A stretch of DNA of 64,000 nucleotides from Mycolicibacterium confluentis (GTDB taxonomy: Bacteria > Actinomycetota > Actinomycetes > Mycobacteriales > Mycobacteriaceae), in assembly GCF_010729895.1 (NCBI RefSeq), contig NZ_AP022612.1, forward strand, positions 2,790,001 to 2,854,000, given 5' to 3'. Made by a program: the position numbers and the translations under genes. The notes beneath the pieces were generated by a model. That model did no database searches and was not told the origin of the DNA. It saw nothing but the letters and a program-made list of their open reading frames with translations. This document shows, piece after piece, positions 45,650-54,336 of this stretch. The first letter of the stretch is position 1. Each line of letters begins with the position of its first letter.

Positions 45650-46914
45650 GCATGACGGACACCGCGGTCTCCACGGGCACCCAGGAGTCGGTGGCCGAGT
45701 TCGTCGCGCGCGCCAAGGTCTGGCTCGCCGACAACATGCCACGCATCGACCCCGACAACCCCCCGTTCTCGGTGCGCGCCCACCAGGAGTCCTGGGACCG
45801 CGCCAAGGAACTGCAGAAGCGCCTGTACGAAGGCGGCTTCGCTGGAATCTGCTTCCCACGCGAATACGGCGGCCTCGGACTCGATTACGCCTACCAGAAG
45901 GCGTTCAACGACGAGTGCCGCAACTATGAGATGCCGCTGATCCTCAACACACCGTCGTTCACCATCTGCGCCGCGACCATCCTCGACGTGGGCAGCGAAG
46001 ACCAGAAACGGGAACGCATCTCGGCCGCGATCCGCGGTGAGGAGATCCTGGTCCAGCTGTTGAGTGAGCCCAGTGGCGGCTCCGACCTGGCCGGTGTCAT
46101 CACGCGCGCCGACCGCCGCGACGGCAAGTGGATCATCAACGGCGCCAAGACCTGGAGCACAAGCGCCTTTGCGGGCGACTACGGGCTCATGCTGGCCCGC
46201 ACCGACTGGACCGTGCCCAAGCACGAGGGCCTGACGATGTTCCTGGTGCCGCTCAACGCGCCCGGCATCACGATGCGCCGCATCAAGGAGGTCAACGGCA
46301 ACGAAGAGTTCTGCGAGGAGTTCTTCGACGGCCTCGAACTCGGCGACGACGCCGTCGTCGGTGCGGTCAACGACGGTTGGACCGTGGCCTCGCGCCAGCT
46401 GTTCCACGAGCGCCGCGCGGTCGGCGGCGGATCGGAGTTCGCCAGCGGCACCGGCGCCGAGAACGCCAACGAGATGCCGCCGGATCACGTCGGCCTCGCG
46501 GAGGCCACGGGTCAGGGCGACGATCCGGTGATCCAGAATCTCGCGGGCCGGGCGCTGGCCCGCCGCATCGTCAAGGCCCAGTTGATCGAGCACGTTTCGC
46601 AGGCGATCGCGGCCGGCGCTCTGCCCCCGACCTCGGGCACCCTGATCCGGCTGTTCCACGCGGAGACCACCGAACTCGAGGTGGACACCGCGCTGACCAT
46701 CGCCGGCACCGCGGGCGTCGTCGACGAGGGCGGTGACCTCGACGGGCTGATCGACATCGGCGTGCGCTACCTGTCCCGGCAGACGGGGTCGCTGGGCGGC
46801 GGCAGTTCCGAGATGGCCCGCAATGTCATCGGTGAACGCATCCTGGGCTTCCCCCGCGAGTTGGCCGCCGACCGCGGCGTGCCGTTCAACGAGGTGAAGC
46901 GGGGCCGCCAGTGA
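45646..46914 (+). CDS. Acyl-CoA dehydrogenase, second subunit of an adjacent pair
   Basis: A 422-residue acyl-CoA dehydrogenase with complete FAD features: LVQLLSEPSGGSDLAGVITR, WIINGAKTWSTSAFAGDYGL and the C-terminal RQTGSLGGGSSEMARNVIGE. The N-terminus begins MSMTDTAVSTGTQESVAEFV, with ATG 45646 overlapping the stop of the first dehydrogenase (ATGA). The overlap implies equimolar production and supports a heteromeric enzyme. An SnoaL-like gene follows after 18 bases. A 9-residue insert rich in Asn/Glu (GTGAENANEMPPD) lies in the helical domain and may be a lid or contact loop. Confidence 0.92.
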   Translation: MSMTDTAVSTGTQESVAEFVARAKVWLADNMPRIDPDNPPFSVRAHQESWDRAKELQKRLYEGGFAGICFPREYGGLGLDYAYQKAFNDECRNYEMPLILNTPSFTICAATILDVGSEDQKRERISAAIRGEEILVQLLSEPSGGSDLAGVITRADRRDGKWIINGAKTWSTSAFAGDYGLMLARTDWTVPKHEGLTMFLVPLNAPGITMRRIKEVNGNEEFCEEFFDGLELGDDAVVGAVNDGWTVASRQLFHERRAVGGGSEFASGTGAENANEMPPDHVGLAEATGQGDDPVIQNLAGRALARRIVKAQLIEHVSQAIAAGALPPTSGTLIRLFHAETTELEVDTALTIAGTAGVVDEGGDLDGLIDIGVRYLSRQTGSLGGGSSEMARNVIGERILGFPRELAADRGVPFNEVKRGRQ

Positions 46915-46932
46915 CATGGCTAGGGTGCAACT

Positions 46933-47379
46933 GTGACTGAATCCACTACCGACATCTCCCCTGCCCTGGCCGCATCGCGGGCGTCGTGGGCCGCCGTCCA
47001 CGCCAACGACCGCGAGGCATGGCTCGCCCTGATGGCCGACGACGTCGTCATCGAGGATCCCATCGGGCCCGCCCCGACCAACAGCGACGGCAACGGGGTG
47101 CGCGGCAAGGAGAGCGTCTACGCGTTCTACGACAGCACCATCGCCAAGACCACGGCGCGGCGCATCACGTGCGAGGAGACCTTCCCGTCGAGTTCGCCGC
47201 AGGAGATCGCGCACATCCTGAACCTGCACTTCGAGTTCGAGGGCGGCTTCACCAGCGATGTCCGCGGCATCTTCACCTACAAGGTGAACGACGCCGGCCT
47301 GCTGACCAACCTGCGCGGCTACTGGAACATGGACGCGATGACGTTCGGCCAGGTCGAGGGCAAGGCCGAAGACAACTAA
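46933..47379 (+). CDS. SnoaL/NTF2-like fold protein
   Basis: A 148-residue protein with the NTF2-like cone fold shared by ketosteroid isomerase, SnoaL cyclases and limonene epoxide hydrolase. It starts at GTG 46933. Typical segments are AASRASWAAVHANDREAWLA, LMADDVVIEDPIGPAPTN and GKESVYAFYDSTIAKTTARR. The Asp/Glu around DVVIEDP could be catalytic. It is the last gene of the TetR-controlled plus-strand cluster and could act as an isomerase or hydratase on the same substrate. Its stop overlaps the convergent methyltransferase stop by 4 bases. Confidence 0.8.
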   Translation: MTESTTDISPALAASRASWAAVHANDREAWLALMADDVVIEDPIGPAPTNSDGNGVRGKESVYAFYDSTIAKTTARRITCEETFPSSSPQEIAHILNLHFEFEGGFTSDVRGIFTYKVNDAGLLTNLRGYWNMDAMTFGQVEGKAEDN

Positions 47380-48428
47380 GCCCGCGCCTCGAACACCAGG
47401 TTGAACGGGGTCTCGGCGACCCGGCGAAACAGGCTGAAGCCGCCGCCGTCGACCATGACCTCGGCCAGGCGCCGCTCACCGGCCTGCGCCCCCAACGCCG
47501 GTCCGTGCCGGGCCAGCGACACCGGGACGCACACCATCGAGGACGCCCCGTAGAACACCCGGCCCACCGGATTCAGGTTCTCCGAAAGGCTGTCCCCCGC
47601 AGCGGGTTCCACCAGCATGCAGCGCCCCTCGGGGGCGAGCGACTCGCGGGCGTGCCGGGCCGCGCCCGCCGGGTCGGCCATGTCGTGCAGGCAGTCGAAG
47701 AACGCGATCAGGTTGTAGTCCCCACCCGGATACGAGGTCGCGTCGCCCACCTCGAAGCGGGCGTTGGCGGCACCGGCCTCGGCGGCATGGGTGCGCGCGG
47801 TCTCGATCGACTGGTCGTGGTAGTCGATACCGACGAACTGCGATTTCGGAAAGGCCTGCGCCATCAGGATTGTCGTCACTCCGTGGCCGCAGCCCACATC
47901 GGCCACCAGCGCTCCGGCCTCGAGTTCGTCGACCATGCCGTCCAGTGCCGGCAGCCACGACGACAGCAGGTTGGCGTGATAGCCGGCCCGGAAGAACCGC
48001 TCGGTGCCGCAGAACAGCGACGGGTGGTGCTCGCCCCACTCCATGCCCGCACCGCTGCGGAAGTTCTCGGCCACCCGCGACTTGATGTGGAAGAAGTCCT
48101 CGACCACCGAGTAGCCGCCGGGCAGGTCCATCGGACCGTTCGGGTCGGTCAGGCACAGCGCCTGCTCCTCGCTCAGGTGGTACCGGTCGCCGTCGGCGTC
48201 GTACTCGACGTATCCGCCCGCGGCCTGATTGGCCAGCCACTCACGGATGTAGCGCTCACTGGTCCCGGTGCGCTCGGCCAGTTCGCCCGCGGTCAGCGGT
48301 TCGCCACCCAGCGCTGAGTAGAGCCCCAACTCGTCGCCGATCAGGATGAGCACCGCGCTGAAGGCGGCCCCGAGATCGTCTATCGCTCGCCCCAGAAAGG
48401 CATTGAGTTTGTCTTCGTTGACAGTCAT
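47376..48428 (-). CDS. Class I SAM-dependent methyltransferase with winged-helix N-domain
   Basis: A 350-residue methyltransferase. The N-terminal dimerisation/winged-helix part (LYSALGGEPLTAGELAERTG, SERYIREWLANQAAGGYVEY) resembles O-methyltransferases of small aromatic or polyketide substrates. The SAM site is VADVGCGHGVTTILMAQAFP with VGIDYHDQSIETARTHAAEA and VGDATSYPGGDYNLIAFFDC. Target unknown. It is convergent with the SnoaL-like gene, overlapping stops, and is followed 51 bases later by the radical SAM gene's 3' end on the same strand as next upstream neighbour. It seems to be an independent transcription unit. Confidence 0.88.
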   Translation of the reverse strand: MTVNEDKLNAFLGRAIDDLGAAFSAVLILIGDELGLYSALGGEPLTAGELAERTGTSERYIREWLANQAAGGYVEYDADGDRYHLSEEQALCLTDPNGPMDLPGGYSVVEDFFHIKSRVAENFRSGAGMEWGEHHPSLFCGTERFFRAGYHANLLSSWLPALDGMVDELEAGALVADVGCGHGVTTILMAQAFPKSQFVGIDYHDQSIETARTHAAEAGAANARFEVGDATSYPGGDYNLIAFFDCLHDMADPAGAARHARESLAPEGRCMLVEPAAGDSLSENLNPVGRVFYGASSMVCVPVSLARHGPALGAQAGERRLAEVMVDGGGFSLFRRVAETPFNLVFEARA

Positions 48429-48479
48429 GACACGCCCCCGATTGCGTCGCTGATGCCGAACGTACGCCGATCGAGACGG

Positions 48480-49490
48480 TCAGAACAGAGTCGGTTGCAG
48501 CACCTCAGCGACGCGTTGCACGGGTCGTGGCGGGGGTGTCGCCCGCGGGCCGCCGAGGCCGTGTCTGGCCACCAACGGCCCCACGCGGCGGCGCAGGTCC
48601 TCGCGGTACTCCGACGGCAGGTAAGCCCCGCGCCGATACAGCGTGCGGTACGGCCCGACCAGGGCCGGATGCGAGCGCTCCAGCCAGCCCATGAACCACC
48701 CGCGCGTGGCGCCTCGCAGGTGCAGGCCGAACACCGTGACGCTCGTGGCGCCCGCGACCGCGAGGCGGCCCAGCAGGTCGTCGAGGTGCTCGGTGGAGTC
48801 GGTCAGGTACGGCAGCACGGGGGCGACCATCACGTGGCAGTCCAGGCCGGCCTCGCGGATGGCGCTGATCAACTCCAACCGTGCCGCCGGGGACGGGGTG
48901 CCCGGTTCGACGTCGCGCTGCAGTTCCGCGTCGCCGATGGCCAGCGACACCGCCAGCGACACCGGCACCTCCGTGGACGCCTCGACCAGCTGAGGCAGGT
49001 CCCGCCGCAGCAGGGTGCCCTTGGTGAGGATCGACATGCCGGTGCCCGAGTCCGCCAGCGCGGCAATGATCCCCGGCATCAGCGCATAGCGGCCCTCGGC
49101 ACGCTGGTACGGATCGGTGTTGGTGCCCAGTGCCACGGTCTCGCGCTGCCAGGAGGGCCGACGCAGTTCCCGGCGCAGCACGTCGACAACATTGGTCTTG
49201 ACCACGATCTGGGCATCGAAGTCGTTGCCCGAGTCCAGATCCAGGTACTCATGCGTGGGCCGGGCGAAGCAGTACCGGCATGCGTGCGAGCACCCGCGGT
49301 AGCCGTTGACGGTGAACCGGAACGGCAGCATCGCGGCCTCGGGGATCTTGTTCAGCGCTGACTTGCACAGCACCTCATGGAACGTGACGCCCTCGAACTG
49401 CGGGGTCTTCACAGTGCGGACGAAGCCGATGCGCGCCAACCCCGGCAACGCACCGTCGTCGACCCTGACCGCCTGCGCCTGCCACCGCAT
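48480..49490 (-). CDS. Radical SAM protein, Spl/Rv2578c-like
   Basis: A 336-residue radical SAM enzyme from ATG 49490 (MRWQAQAVRVDDGALPGLAR), the same N-terminus as M. tuberculosis Rv2578c; a further ATG at 49526 would put a LexA box inside the coding region. The iron-sulfur cluster motif CxxxCxxC is in NGYRGCSHACRYCFARPTHE. Later strands carry VALGTNTDPYQRAEGRYALM and MSILTKGTLLRRDLPQLVEA. The family is annotated near spore photoproduct lyase but lacks proof of that reaction. A near-consensus SOS box 9 bases upstream suggests DNA-damage induction, as reported for Rv2578c. Confidence 0.9.
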   Translation of the reverse strand: MRWQAQAVRVDDGALPGLARIGFVRTVKTPQFEGVTFHEVLCKSALNKIPEAAMLPFRFTVNGYRGCSHACRYCFARPTHEYLDLDSGNDFDAQIVVKTNVVDVLRRELRRPSWQRETVALGTNTDPYQRAEGRYALMPGIIAALADSGTGMSILTKGTLLRRDLPQLVEASTEVPVSLAVSLAIGDAELQRDVEPGTPSPAARLELISAIREAGLDCHVMVAPVLPYLTDSTEHLDDLLGRLAVAGATSVTVFGLHLRGATRGWFMGWLERSHPALVGPYRTLYRRGAYLPSEYREDLRRRVGPLVARHGLGGPRATPPPRPVQRVAEVLQPTLF

Positions 49491-49498
49491 GACACCAT

Positions 49499-49514
49499 GC
49501 GAACATACGTTCGA
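49499..49514 (-). promoter_or_regulatory. LexA (SOS) box upstream of the radical SAM gene
   Basis: GCGAACATACGTTCGA matches the mycobacterial SOS box TCGAAC-N4-GTTCGA at 11 of the 12 specified bases. CGAAC and GTTCG are perfect arms. It ends 9 bases before the ATG at 49490, so LexA would sit over the promoter or leader. In M. tuberculosis the equivalent box lies between Rv2578c and dhaA; no dhaA-like gene is present here. Confidence 0.8.
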
Positions 49515-49541
49515 TGGTGCTGTCAATCACCGGTCAGCGAG

Positions 49542-49988
49542 TCACCACTGCGAAAGCATGCAGATCGGGCTGTAGGGATTGTCGCCCGTCACCGCGACGG
49601 CACCGTCCACAAGCACCTCGCAGTGGGCGTTCGGAGCGCCCACTCCGCCGCGCGTGGTACTGCTGACCTGCAGGAAGGCCCACTGAGGATCGGCAAGCGT
49701 GGTGTCGAAGACCCAGGGCGCCTCCGGCGTCACCATGATGGTCTCGCGCTTGAGGTACGCGTCGGCGTTGGCGTTGTACTCGGCCTTGCTGGCGGGCTGA
49801 TTGACCAGGTAGGTGATCTGGAACTGATACGGGGCGCCCGTGGCGAGGACGTACCGGACGTTGCCGGCCCCAGCGTTCTCAGTGCCCTCAGGCTCGGCCG
49901 CTGACGTGCCATGCGTGACCGCTGTTGCGGCGGCGGCCAGAGCGAAGGCGGCCGCGATCCGACGTGTAGCTGTTCCCATGTTCGTCAT
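49542..49988 (-). CDS. Small secreted protein, MmpS-like fold
   Basis: A 148-residue exported protein. The signal peptide is MTNMGTATRRIAAAFALAAA followed by TAVTHGTSAAEP, with cleavage likely near residue 31 (start could be the second Met). The mature part has strand patterns like the MmpS/Ig-like accessory proteins: VRYVLATGAPYQFQITYLVN, PWVFDTTLADPQWAFLQVSS, then HCEVLVDGAVAV and a C-terminal Cys (SPICMLSQW) that can pair with the earlier one. No MmpL gene is adjacent. It lies upstream of the radical SAM gene on the same strand and divergent from urtA. Function unknown. Confidence 0.7.
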   Translation of the reverse strand: MTNMGTATRRIAAAFALAAAATAVTHGTSAAEPEGTENAGAGNVRYVLATGAPYQFQITYLVNQPASKAEYNANADAYLKRETIMVTPEAPWVFDTTLADPQWAFLQVSSTTRGGVGAPNAHCEVLVDGAVAVTGDNPYSPICMLSQW

Positions 49989-50077
49989 ATCTTCCGACGC
50001 TACCGGATCGTTACACGGTCCTCACGGGCTGCCCGCGCGACCGCTCGACGCCGCAGACCAACCGCTGAACACGGGTG

Positions 50078-50098
50078 GAACAAGTCGTTAACTTGTTC
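50078..50098. promoter_or_regulatory. Palindrome upstream of the urt operon
   Basis: GAACAAGT and ACTTGTTC form perfect 8-base arms around CGTTA. It lies about 142 bases before urtA and 90 before the divergent secreted-protein start. It is AT-rich for this genome and is a plausible operator for either gene. It does not match the GlnR consensus well enough to name. Confidence 0.5.
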
Positions 50099-50240
50099 GT
50101 GACACACAGATATTTCACAGAAACACCGGCCCCATAACGTCCGGATCTGGCACCCGATGTGGGTGCCGTTCGGCCCGGTTGGGGAACGCGTCTTGAGCCG
50201 ACTCACCAAGGGCCGCACTGTCCGTGACGAAAGGCTCTCG

Positions 50241-51506
50241 ATGGTCAGCTCCAACCGTCCGCGCATGAGTAAGTCTGCCCTCGCAGCGGGATCGATCGCC
50301 CTTGCCACCGCCATGACCCTCGCGGGCTGCGGCAGCAAGGCCGGCGACACCGAGGCCGCAAGCGCTGAATCCTGCGTCGACACTTCGGGTTCCACCATCA
50401 AGGTGGGATCGCTGAACTCATTGTCGGGCACCATGGCGATCTCCGAGGTCACCGTGCGCGACGCCATCAAGTTGGCCGTCGAGCAGATCAACGCCGACGG
50501 CGGCGTGCTGGGCAAGCAGATCGAGATCGTGGGCGAGGACGGTGCCTCCGATCCCGCGGTGTTCGCGCAGAAGGCCGAGAAACTGATCAACTCCGACTGT
50601 GTCGCAGCGGTGTTCGGCGGATGGACGTCGTCGAGCCGCAAGGCCATGCTGCCGGTCTTCGAAAGCAACAACTCCCTGCTCTACTACCCCGTCCAGTACG
50701 AGGGCCTCGAGGCGTCGAAGAACATCTTCTACACCGGCGCCACCACCAATCAGCAGATCGTGCCCGCGCTGGACTACCTCAAGGAGAAGGGCGTCAAGAC
50801 GCTCTACCTGGTGGGCAGCGACTACGTGTTCCCGCAGACCGCCAACCGGATCATCAAGGCCTACGCCGCGGCCAACGACATCGAGATCAAGGGCGAGGAC
50901 TACACGCCGCTGGGATCGACGGACTTCTCGACCATCGTCAACAAGCTGCGCGCCTCCAACGCCGACGCGGTGTTCAACACCCTCAACGGCGACTCCAACG
51001 TCGCGTTCTTCAAGGAGTACACCAACGCCGGCCTGACACCGGAGAAGATGCCGGTGGTCTCGGTGTCGATCGCCGAGGAGGAGGTCGTGGGCATCGGCGC
51101 CAAGAACATCGAGGGCCAGCTCACGGCGTGGAACTACTACCAGACCGTCGACAACCCGGTGAACAAGGAGTTCGTCAAGGCCTACAAGGACAAGTACGGC
51201 GCCGACAAGCCGACCTCTGACCCCATGGAGGCCGCCTACGTCTCGGTGTTCCTGTGGAAGAACACCGCCGAGAAGGCGAACGCGTTCGACACCAAGGCGA
51301 TTCAGGACAACGCCGGCGGGGTGACGTTCGACGCACCCGAGGGCCTGGTCACCATCGACGGCGAGAACCACCACATCACCAAGACCGCGCGGATCGGTGA
51401 GATCCATCCGGACGGCCTGATCTACACCGTGTGGGAGTCCGACGGCCCGATCGAGCCGGACCCCTACCTGAAGTCCTACCCGTGGGCTGAGGGACTTTCG
51501 GGCTAA
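50241..51506 (+). CDS. urtA: Urea-type ABC transporter substrate-binding lipoprotein UrtA
   Basis: A 421-residue lipoprotein that captures urea (or short amides) outside the membrane. The ATG at 50241 follows AAAGG by 8 bases; an upstream in-frame start at 50157 would bury the signal peptide. The lipobox TLAGC puts the lipidated Cys at residue 30. The mature domain begins [20 protein letters not shown] and shows the UrtA signature stretches [40 protein letters not shown] and [20 protein letters not shown]. It heads urtABCDE, in which every later gene overlaps or abuts the last. Confidence 0.95.
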   Translation: MVSSNRPRMSKSALAAGSIALATAMTLAGCGSKAGDTEAASAESCVDTSGSTIKVGSLNSLSGTMAISEVTVRDAIKLAVEQINADGGVLGKQIEIVGEDGASDPAVFAQKAEKLINSDCVAAVFGGWTSSSRKAMLPVFESNNSLLYYPVQYEGLEASKNIFYTGATTNQQIVPALDYLKEKGVKTLYLVGSDYVFPQTANRIIKAYAAANDIEIKGEDYTPLGSTDFSTIVNKLRASNADAVFNTLNGDSNVAFFKEYTNAGLTPEKMPVVSVSIAEEEVVGIGAKNIEGQLTAWNYYQTVDNPVNKEFVKAYKDKYGADKPTSDPMEAAYVSVFLWKNTAEKANAFDTKAIQDNAGGVTFDAPEGLVTIDGENHHITKTARIGEIHPDGLIYTVWESDGPIEPDPYLKSYPWAEGLSG

Positions 51507-51509
51507 TCG

Positions 51510-52394
51510 ATGGATGTCCTCATCGGGCAGCTGGCAACGGGGTTGAGCCTCGGCTCAATCCTGTTGCTGGCCGCACTCGGACTGTCCCTGACCTTCGGTC
51601 AGATGGGCGTCATCAACATGGCGCACGGCGAGTTCATCATGGCCGGCTGCTACACCGCCTTCGTGGTGCAGATGGTGATCTCCAATGCCGGTGCCTCCCT
51701 GCTGATCTCACTGGTCGTGGGATTCGTGGTGGGCGGTCTGCTCGGCGTTCTGCTGGAGACCACACTGATCCAACGGATGTATCACCGACCGTTGGACACC
51801 CTGCTGGTGACCTTCGGCGTGGGACTGATCCTTCAGCAGGTGGCCCGCGACATCTTCGGCGCTCCGGCGGTCAACGTGGCCGCGCCGACATGGCTGTCCG
51901 GCGGGATCGAGATTCTCGGCGCCGTGGTGCCCAAGAGCCGCATCTTCATCCTGGTGCTGGCCATCGTCTGTGTGACGGCCCTGGCGTTGGCGCTCAAGGC
52001 CAGCCCGATGGGCCGCCGGATCCGGGCCGTCGTGCAGAACCGCGATCTCGCTGAGACCAGCGGCATCTCGTCGCGGCGGACCGACATCACGACGTTCTTC
52101 ATCGGGTCGGGGCTGGCCAGTGTCGCGGGTGTCGCCCTGACCCTGATCGGCTCGACGAGTCCGACCACCGGGCAGGCGTATCTGATCGACGCGTTCCTCG
52201 TCGTCGTCGTCGGCGGCCTCGGCCAGATCAAGGGCACCGTCATCGCGGCATTTGCGCTGGGGCTGATCAACTCGTTCATCGAGTACAGCACGACGGCGTC
52301 TCTGGCCAAGGTCATCCTGTTCGTGATCATCGTGGTGTTCCTGCAGGTCAGGCCGCAGGGCCTGTTCACCGTGCGGACAAGGAGTCTGGTATGA
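51510..52394 (+). CDS. urtB: Urea ABC transporter permease UrtB
   Basis: A 294-residue LivH-type permease, starting 3 bases after urtA. About eight membrane spans are evident. Family stretches: SLGSILLLAALGLSLTFGQM, GVINMAHGEFIMAGCYTAFV, RPLDTLLVTFGVGLILQQVA and VVGGLGQIKGTVIAAFALGL near the end. It overlaps urtC by 4 bases. With UrtC it forms the membrane channel of the urea importer. No auxiliary extracellular domain is present; that N-terminal extension is found in some UrtB proteins only. Confidence 0.95.
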   Translation: MDVLIGQLATGLSLGSILLLAALGLSLTFGQMGVINMAHGEFIMAGCYTAFVVQMVISNAGASLLISLVVGFVVGGLLGVLLETTLIQRMYHRPLDTLLVTFGVGLILQQVARDIFGAPAVNVAAPTWLSGGIEILGAVVPKSRIFILVLAIVCVTALALALKASPMGRRIRAVVQNRDLAETSGISSRRTDITTFFIGSGLASVAGVALTLIGSTSPTTGQAYLIDAFLVVVVGGLGQIKGTVIAAFALGLINSFIEYSTTASLAKVILFVIIVVFLQVRPQGLFTVRTRSLV

Positions 52395-53500
52395 GAAGCC
52401 TGCTCGGGCGATGGCAGACGTGGGCCGGGTTCGCCGTCGCGGCCGTGCTGCTGTTCGGCGTCGCGCCCGCGGTGCTGAGCACCTTCCGGCTCGGTCTGCT
52501 GGGCCAGTACCTGTGCTTCGCGATTGTGGCCGCTGGCATCGGCCTGGCATGGGGCCGCGGCGGCATGCTCACGCTGGGTCAGGGCGTGTTCTTCGGCCTC
52601 GGCGCCTACATGATGGGTATGCACCTCAAGATCGCGGACGCCGAGATCCGGGGCAACAGCGTGCCGGACTTCATGCAGATCGCCGGAATCCCTGTCCTGC
52701 CGGGCTATTGGGCGCCGTTCGCCTCCCCCGCCTTCACCCTGCTGGCGATCGTGGTGGTCCCGACGGCGATCGCCGCGCTGCTGGGCCTCGGCGTGTTCAA
52801 GCGCCGGGTCAAGGGCGCCTACTTCGCGATCCTGTCCCAGGCCCTGGCCGCCGCGATGGCCATCCTGCTCGTCGGCCAGGCCACCCTGGGCGGCAGCAAC
52901 GGGCTCAACGGTTTTCGCACGTTCTTCGGGTTCACCCTGTCCGATCCGGTGAACCGGCAGATGCTCTACTTCATTGCCGCGGCCGTGCTTCTCGTGGTCG
53001 TCGCGATCGTGCGCCAACTGATGCAGAGCAGGTATGGCGAACTCCTGGTCGCGGTGCGGGACGGCGAGGAGCGCGTGCGCTTCCTCGGCTACGACCCGGC
53101 CAACATCAAGGTCGTGGCCTACACCGCCGCGGCACTGTTCGCCAGCATCGCCGGGGCGCTGTTCGCCCCGATCATCGGGTTCATCACCCCGGCCCAGGTC
53201 GGCATCGTGCCGTCGATCGCCTTCCTGATCGGCGTCGCGATCGGTGGTCGCACCACGCTGCTGGGACCGGTGCTGGGCGCGATCGGTGTCGCGTGGGCCC
53301 AGACGGCGTTCTCCGAGCGTTTCCCGGCCGGGTGGACCTACGCCCAGGGGCTGCTGTTCATCGTCGTCGTCGGGTTCTTCCCGGCCGGCCTGGCGGGTAT
53401 CGGAGCGCTGCGCAAGCGACGCGCGCGGACCAAACCGGCCGCGCAGCCCGTCCCCGATCCGGATCCCGACCCCGAACCAGAGAAGGTGACCGCGTCGTGA
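52391..53500 (+). CDS. urtC: Urea ABC transporter permease UrtC
   Basis: A 369-residue LivM-type permease with about nine or ten membrane spans. Signature stretches: GIGLAWGRGGMLTLGQGVFF, GLGAYMMGMHLKIADAEIRG, RVKGAYFAILSQALAAAMAI and RYGELLVAVRDGEERVRFLG, the cytoplasmic coupling region. The C-terminus is charged and proline-rich (KRRARTKPAAQPVPDPDPDP). The ATG at 52391 overlaps the urtB stop (ATGA) and its own stop overlaps the urtD GTG. Confidence 0.95.
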   Translation: MRSLLGRWQTWAGFAVAAVLLFGVAPAVLSTFRLGLLGQYLCFAIVAAGIGLAWGRGGMLTLGQGVFFGLGAYMMGMHLKIADAEIRGNSVPDFMQIAGIPVLPGYWAPFASPAFTLLAIVVVPTAIAALLGLGVFKRRVKGAYFAILSQALAAAMAILLVGQATLGGSNGLNGFRTFFGFTLSDPVNRQMLYFIAAAVLLVVVAIVRQLMQSRYGELLVAVRDGEERVRFLGYDPANIKVVAYTAAALFASIAGALFAPIIGFITPAQVGIVPSIAFLIGVAIGGRTTLLGPVLGAIGVAWAQTAFSERFPAGWTYAQGLLFIVVVGFFPAGLAGIGALRKRRARTKPAAQPVPDPDPDPEPEKVTAS

Positions 53501-54336
53501 CCGCAGCAGAAACCGAACCGACGACAACGGTGGAACCCGTCGCGGGCGGCAACGTCGGGATGGGTACCGAGTACCTCGAAGTACGCGGCCTGACAGTCGA
53601 TTTCGACGGATTCAAGGCGGTCAGCGAGGTCGATCTGACCCTGTTCCAGGGCGATCTGCGGTTCCTGATCGGCCCCAACGGAGCCGGTAAGACCACGGTC
53701 ATCGACGCGATCACCGGACTGGTCTCCGGGACGGGGTCGATCAGCAAGTCCGGCGTGGAACTGATCGGCAAGAAGGTGCACCAGATCGCCCGACTCGGCG
53801 TGGGTCGCACCTTCCAGACCGCCTCGGTGTTCGAGCAGTTGACCGTGCTGCAGAACCTCGACATCGCTGCGGGGGCCGGTCGGTCCTGGCTCACGCTGCT
53901 GCGGCGACGCAGCGGTGTGCTGCCCGCGATCGAGGAGGCGCTCGAGACGATCGGGTTGACGGACCTGGCCGACAAACCCGCGGGCGTCCTGGCGCACGGC
54001 CAGAAGCAGTGGCTCGAGATCGGCATGCTGCTGGTGCAGAACGCCGACGTGCTGCTGCTCGACGAACCCGTGGCGGGTATGAGCGCCGAGGAACGCGAGG
54101 AGACCGGAAACCTTCTGCGCCGCATCGGCGCCGAGCGCACCGTGGTCGTGGTTGAACACGACATGGACTTCATGCGGGCCTTCGCGACGTCGGTGACGGT
54201 GCTGGCACGCGGCCAGGTGATCGCCGAGGGCACGGTCGCCGAAGTCCAGGCCAATCCCAAGGTCCAGGAGGTGTACCTGGGCACCGCGGCGGCCGGAGCC
54301 GACGGAATCCCAGACGAACTGATCGAGGAGACCTGA
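53497..54336 (+). CDS. urtD: Urea ABC transporter ATPase UrtD
   Basis: A 279-residue LivG-type ATPase starting at GTG 53497, overlapping the urtC stop (GTGA). Walker A is LIGPNGAGKTTVIDAITGLV, the signature region reads VLAHGQKQWLEIGMLLVQNA (family variant of LSGGQ) and Walker B is VLLLDEPVAGMSAEEREETG. The variant GQKQWLEIGM is characteristic of UrtD. The N-terminal 25 residues before the ATPase fold are unstructured. It pairs with UrtE to drive import. Confidence 0.95.
   Translation: MTAAETEPTTTVEPVAGGNVGMGTEYLEVRGLTVDFDGFKAVSEVDLTLFQGDLRFLIGPNGAGKTTVIDAITGLVSGTGSISKSGVELIGKKVHQIARLGVGRTFQTASVFEQLTVLQNLDIAAGAGRSWLTLLRRRSGVLPAIEEALETIGLTDLADKPAGVLAHGQKQWLEIGMLLVQNADVLLLDEPVAGMSAEEREETGNLLRRIGAERTVVVVEHDMDFMRAFATSVTVLARGQVIAEGTVAEVQANPKVQEVYLGTAAAGADGIPDELIEET

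Noticed and set aside
50099..50160. GlnR binding site upstream of urtA
   Set aside because: I looked for GTnAC-N6-GnAAC in both directions in the gap and found only off-register partial matches.
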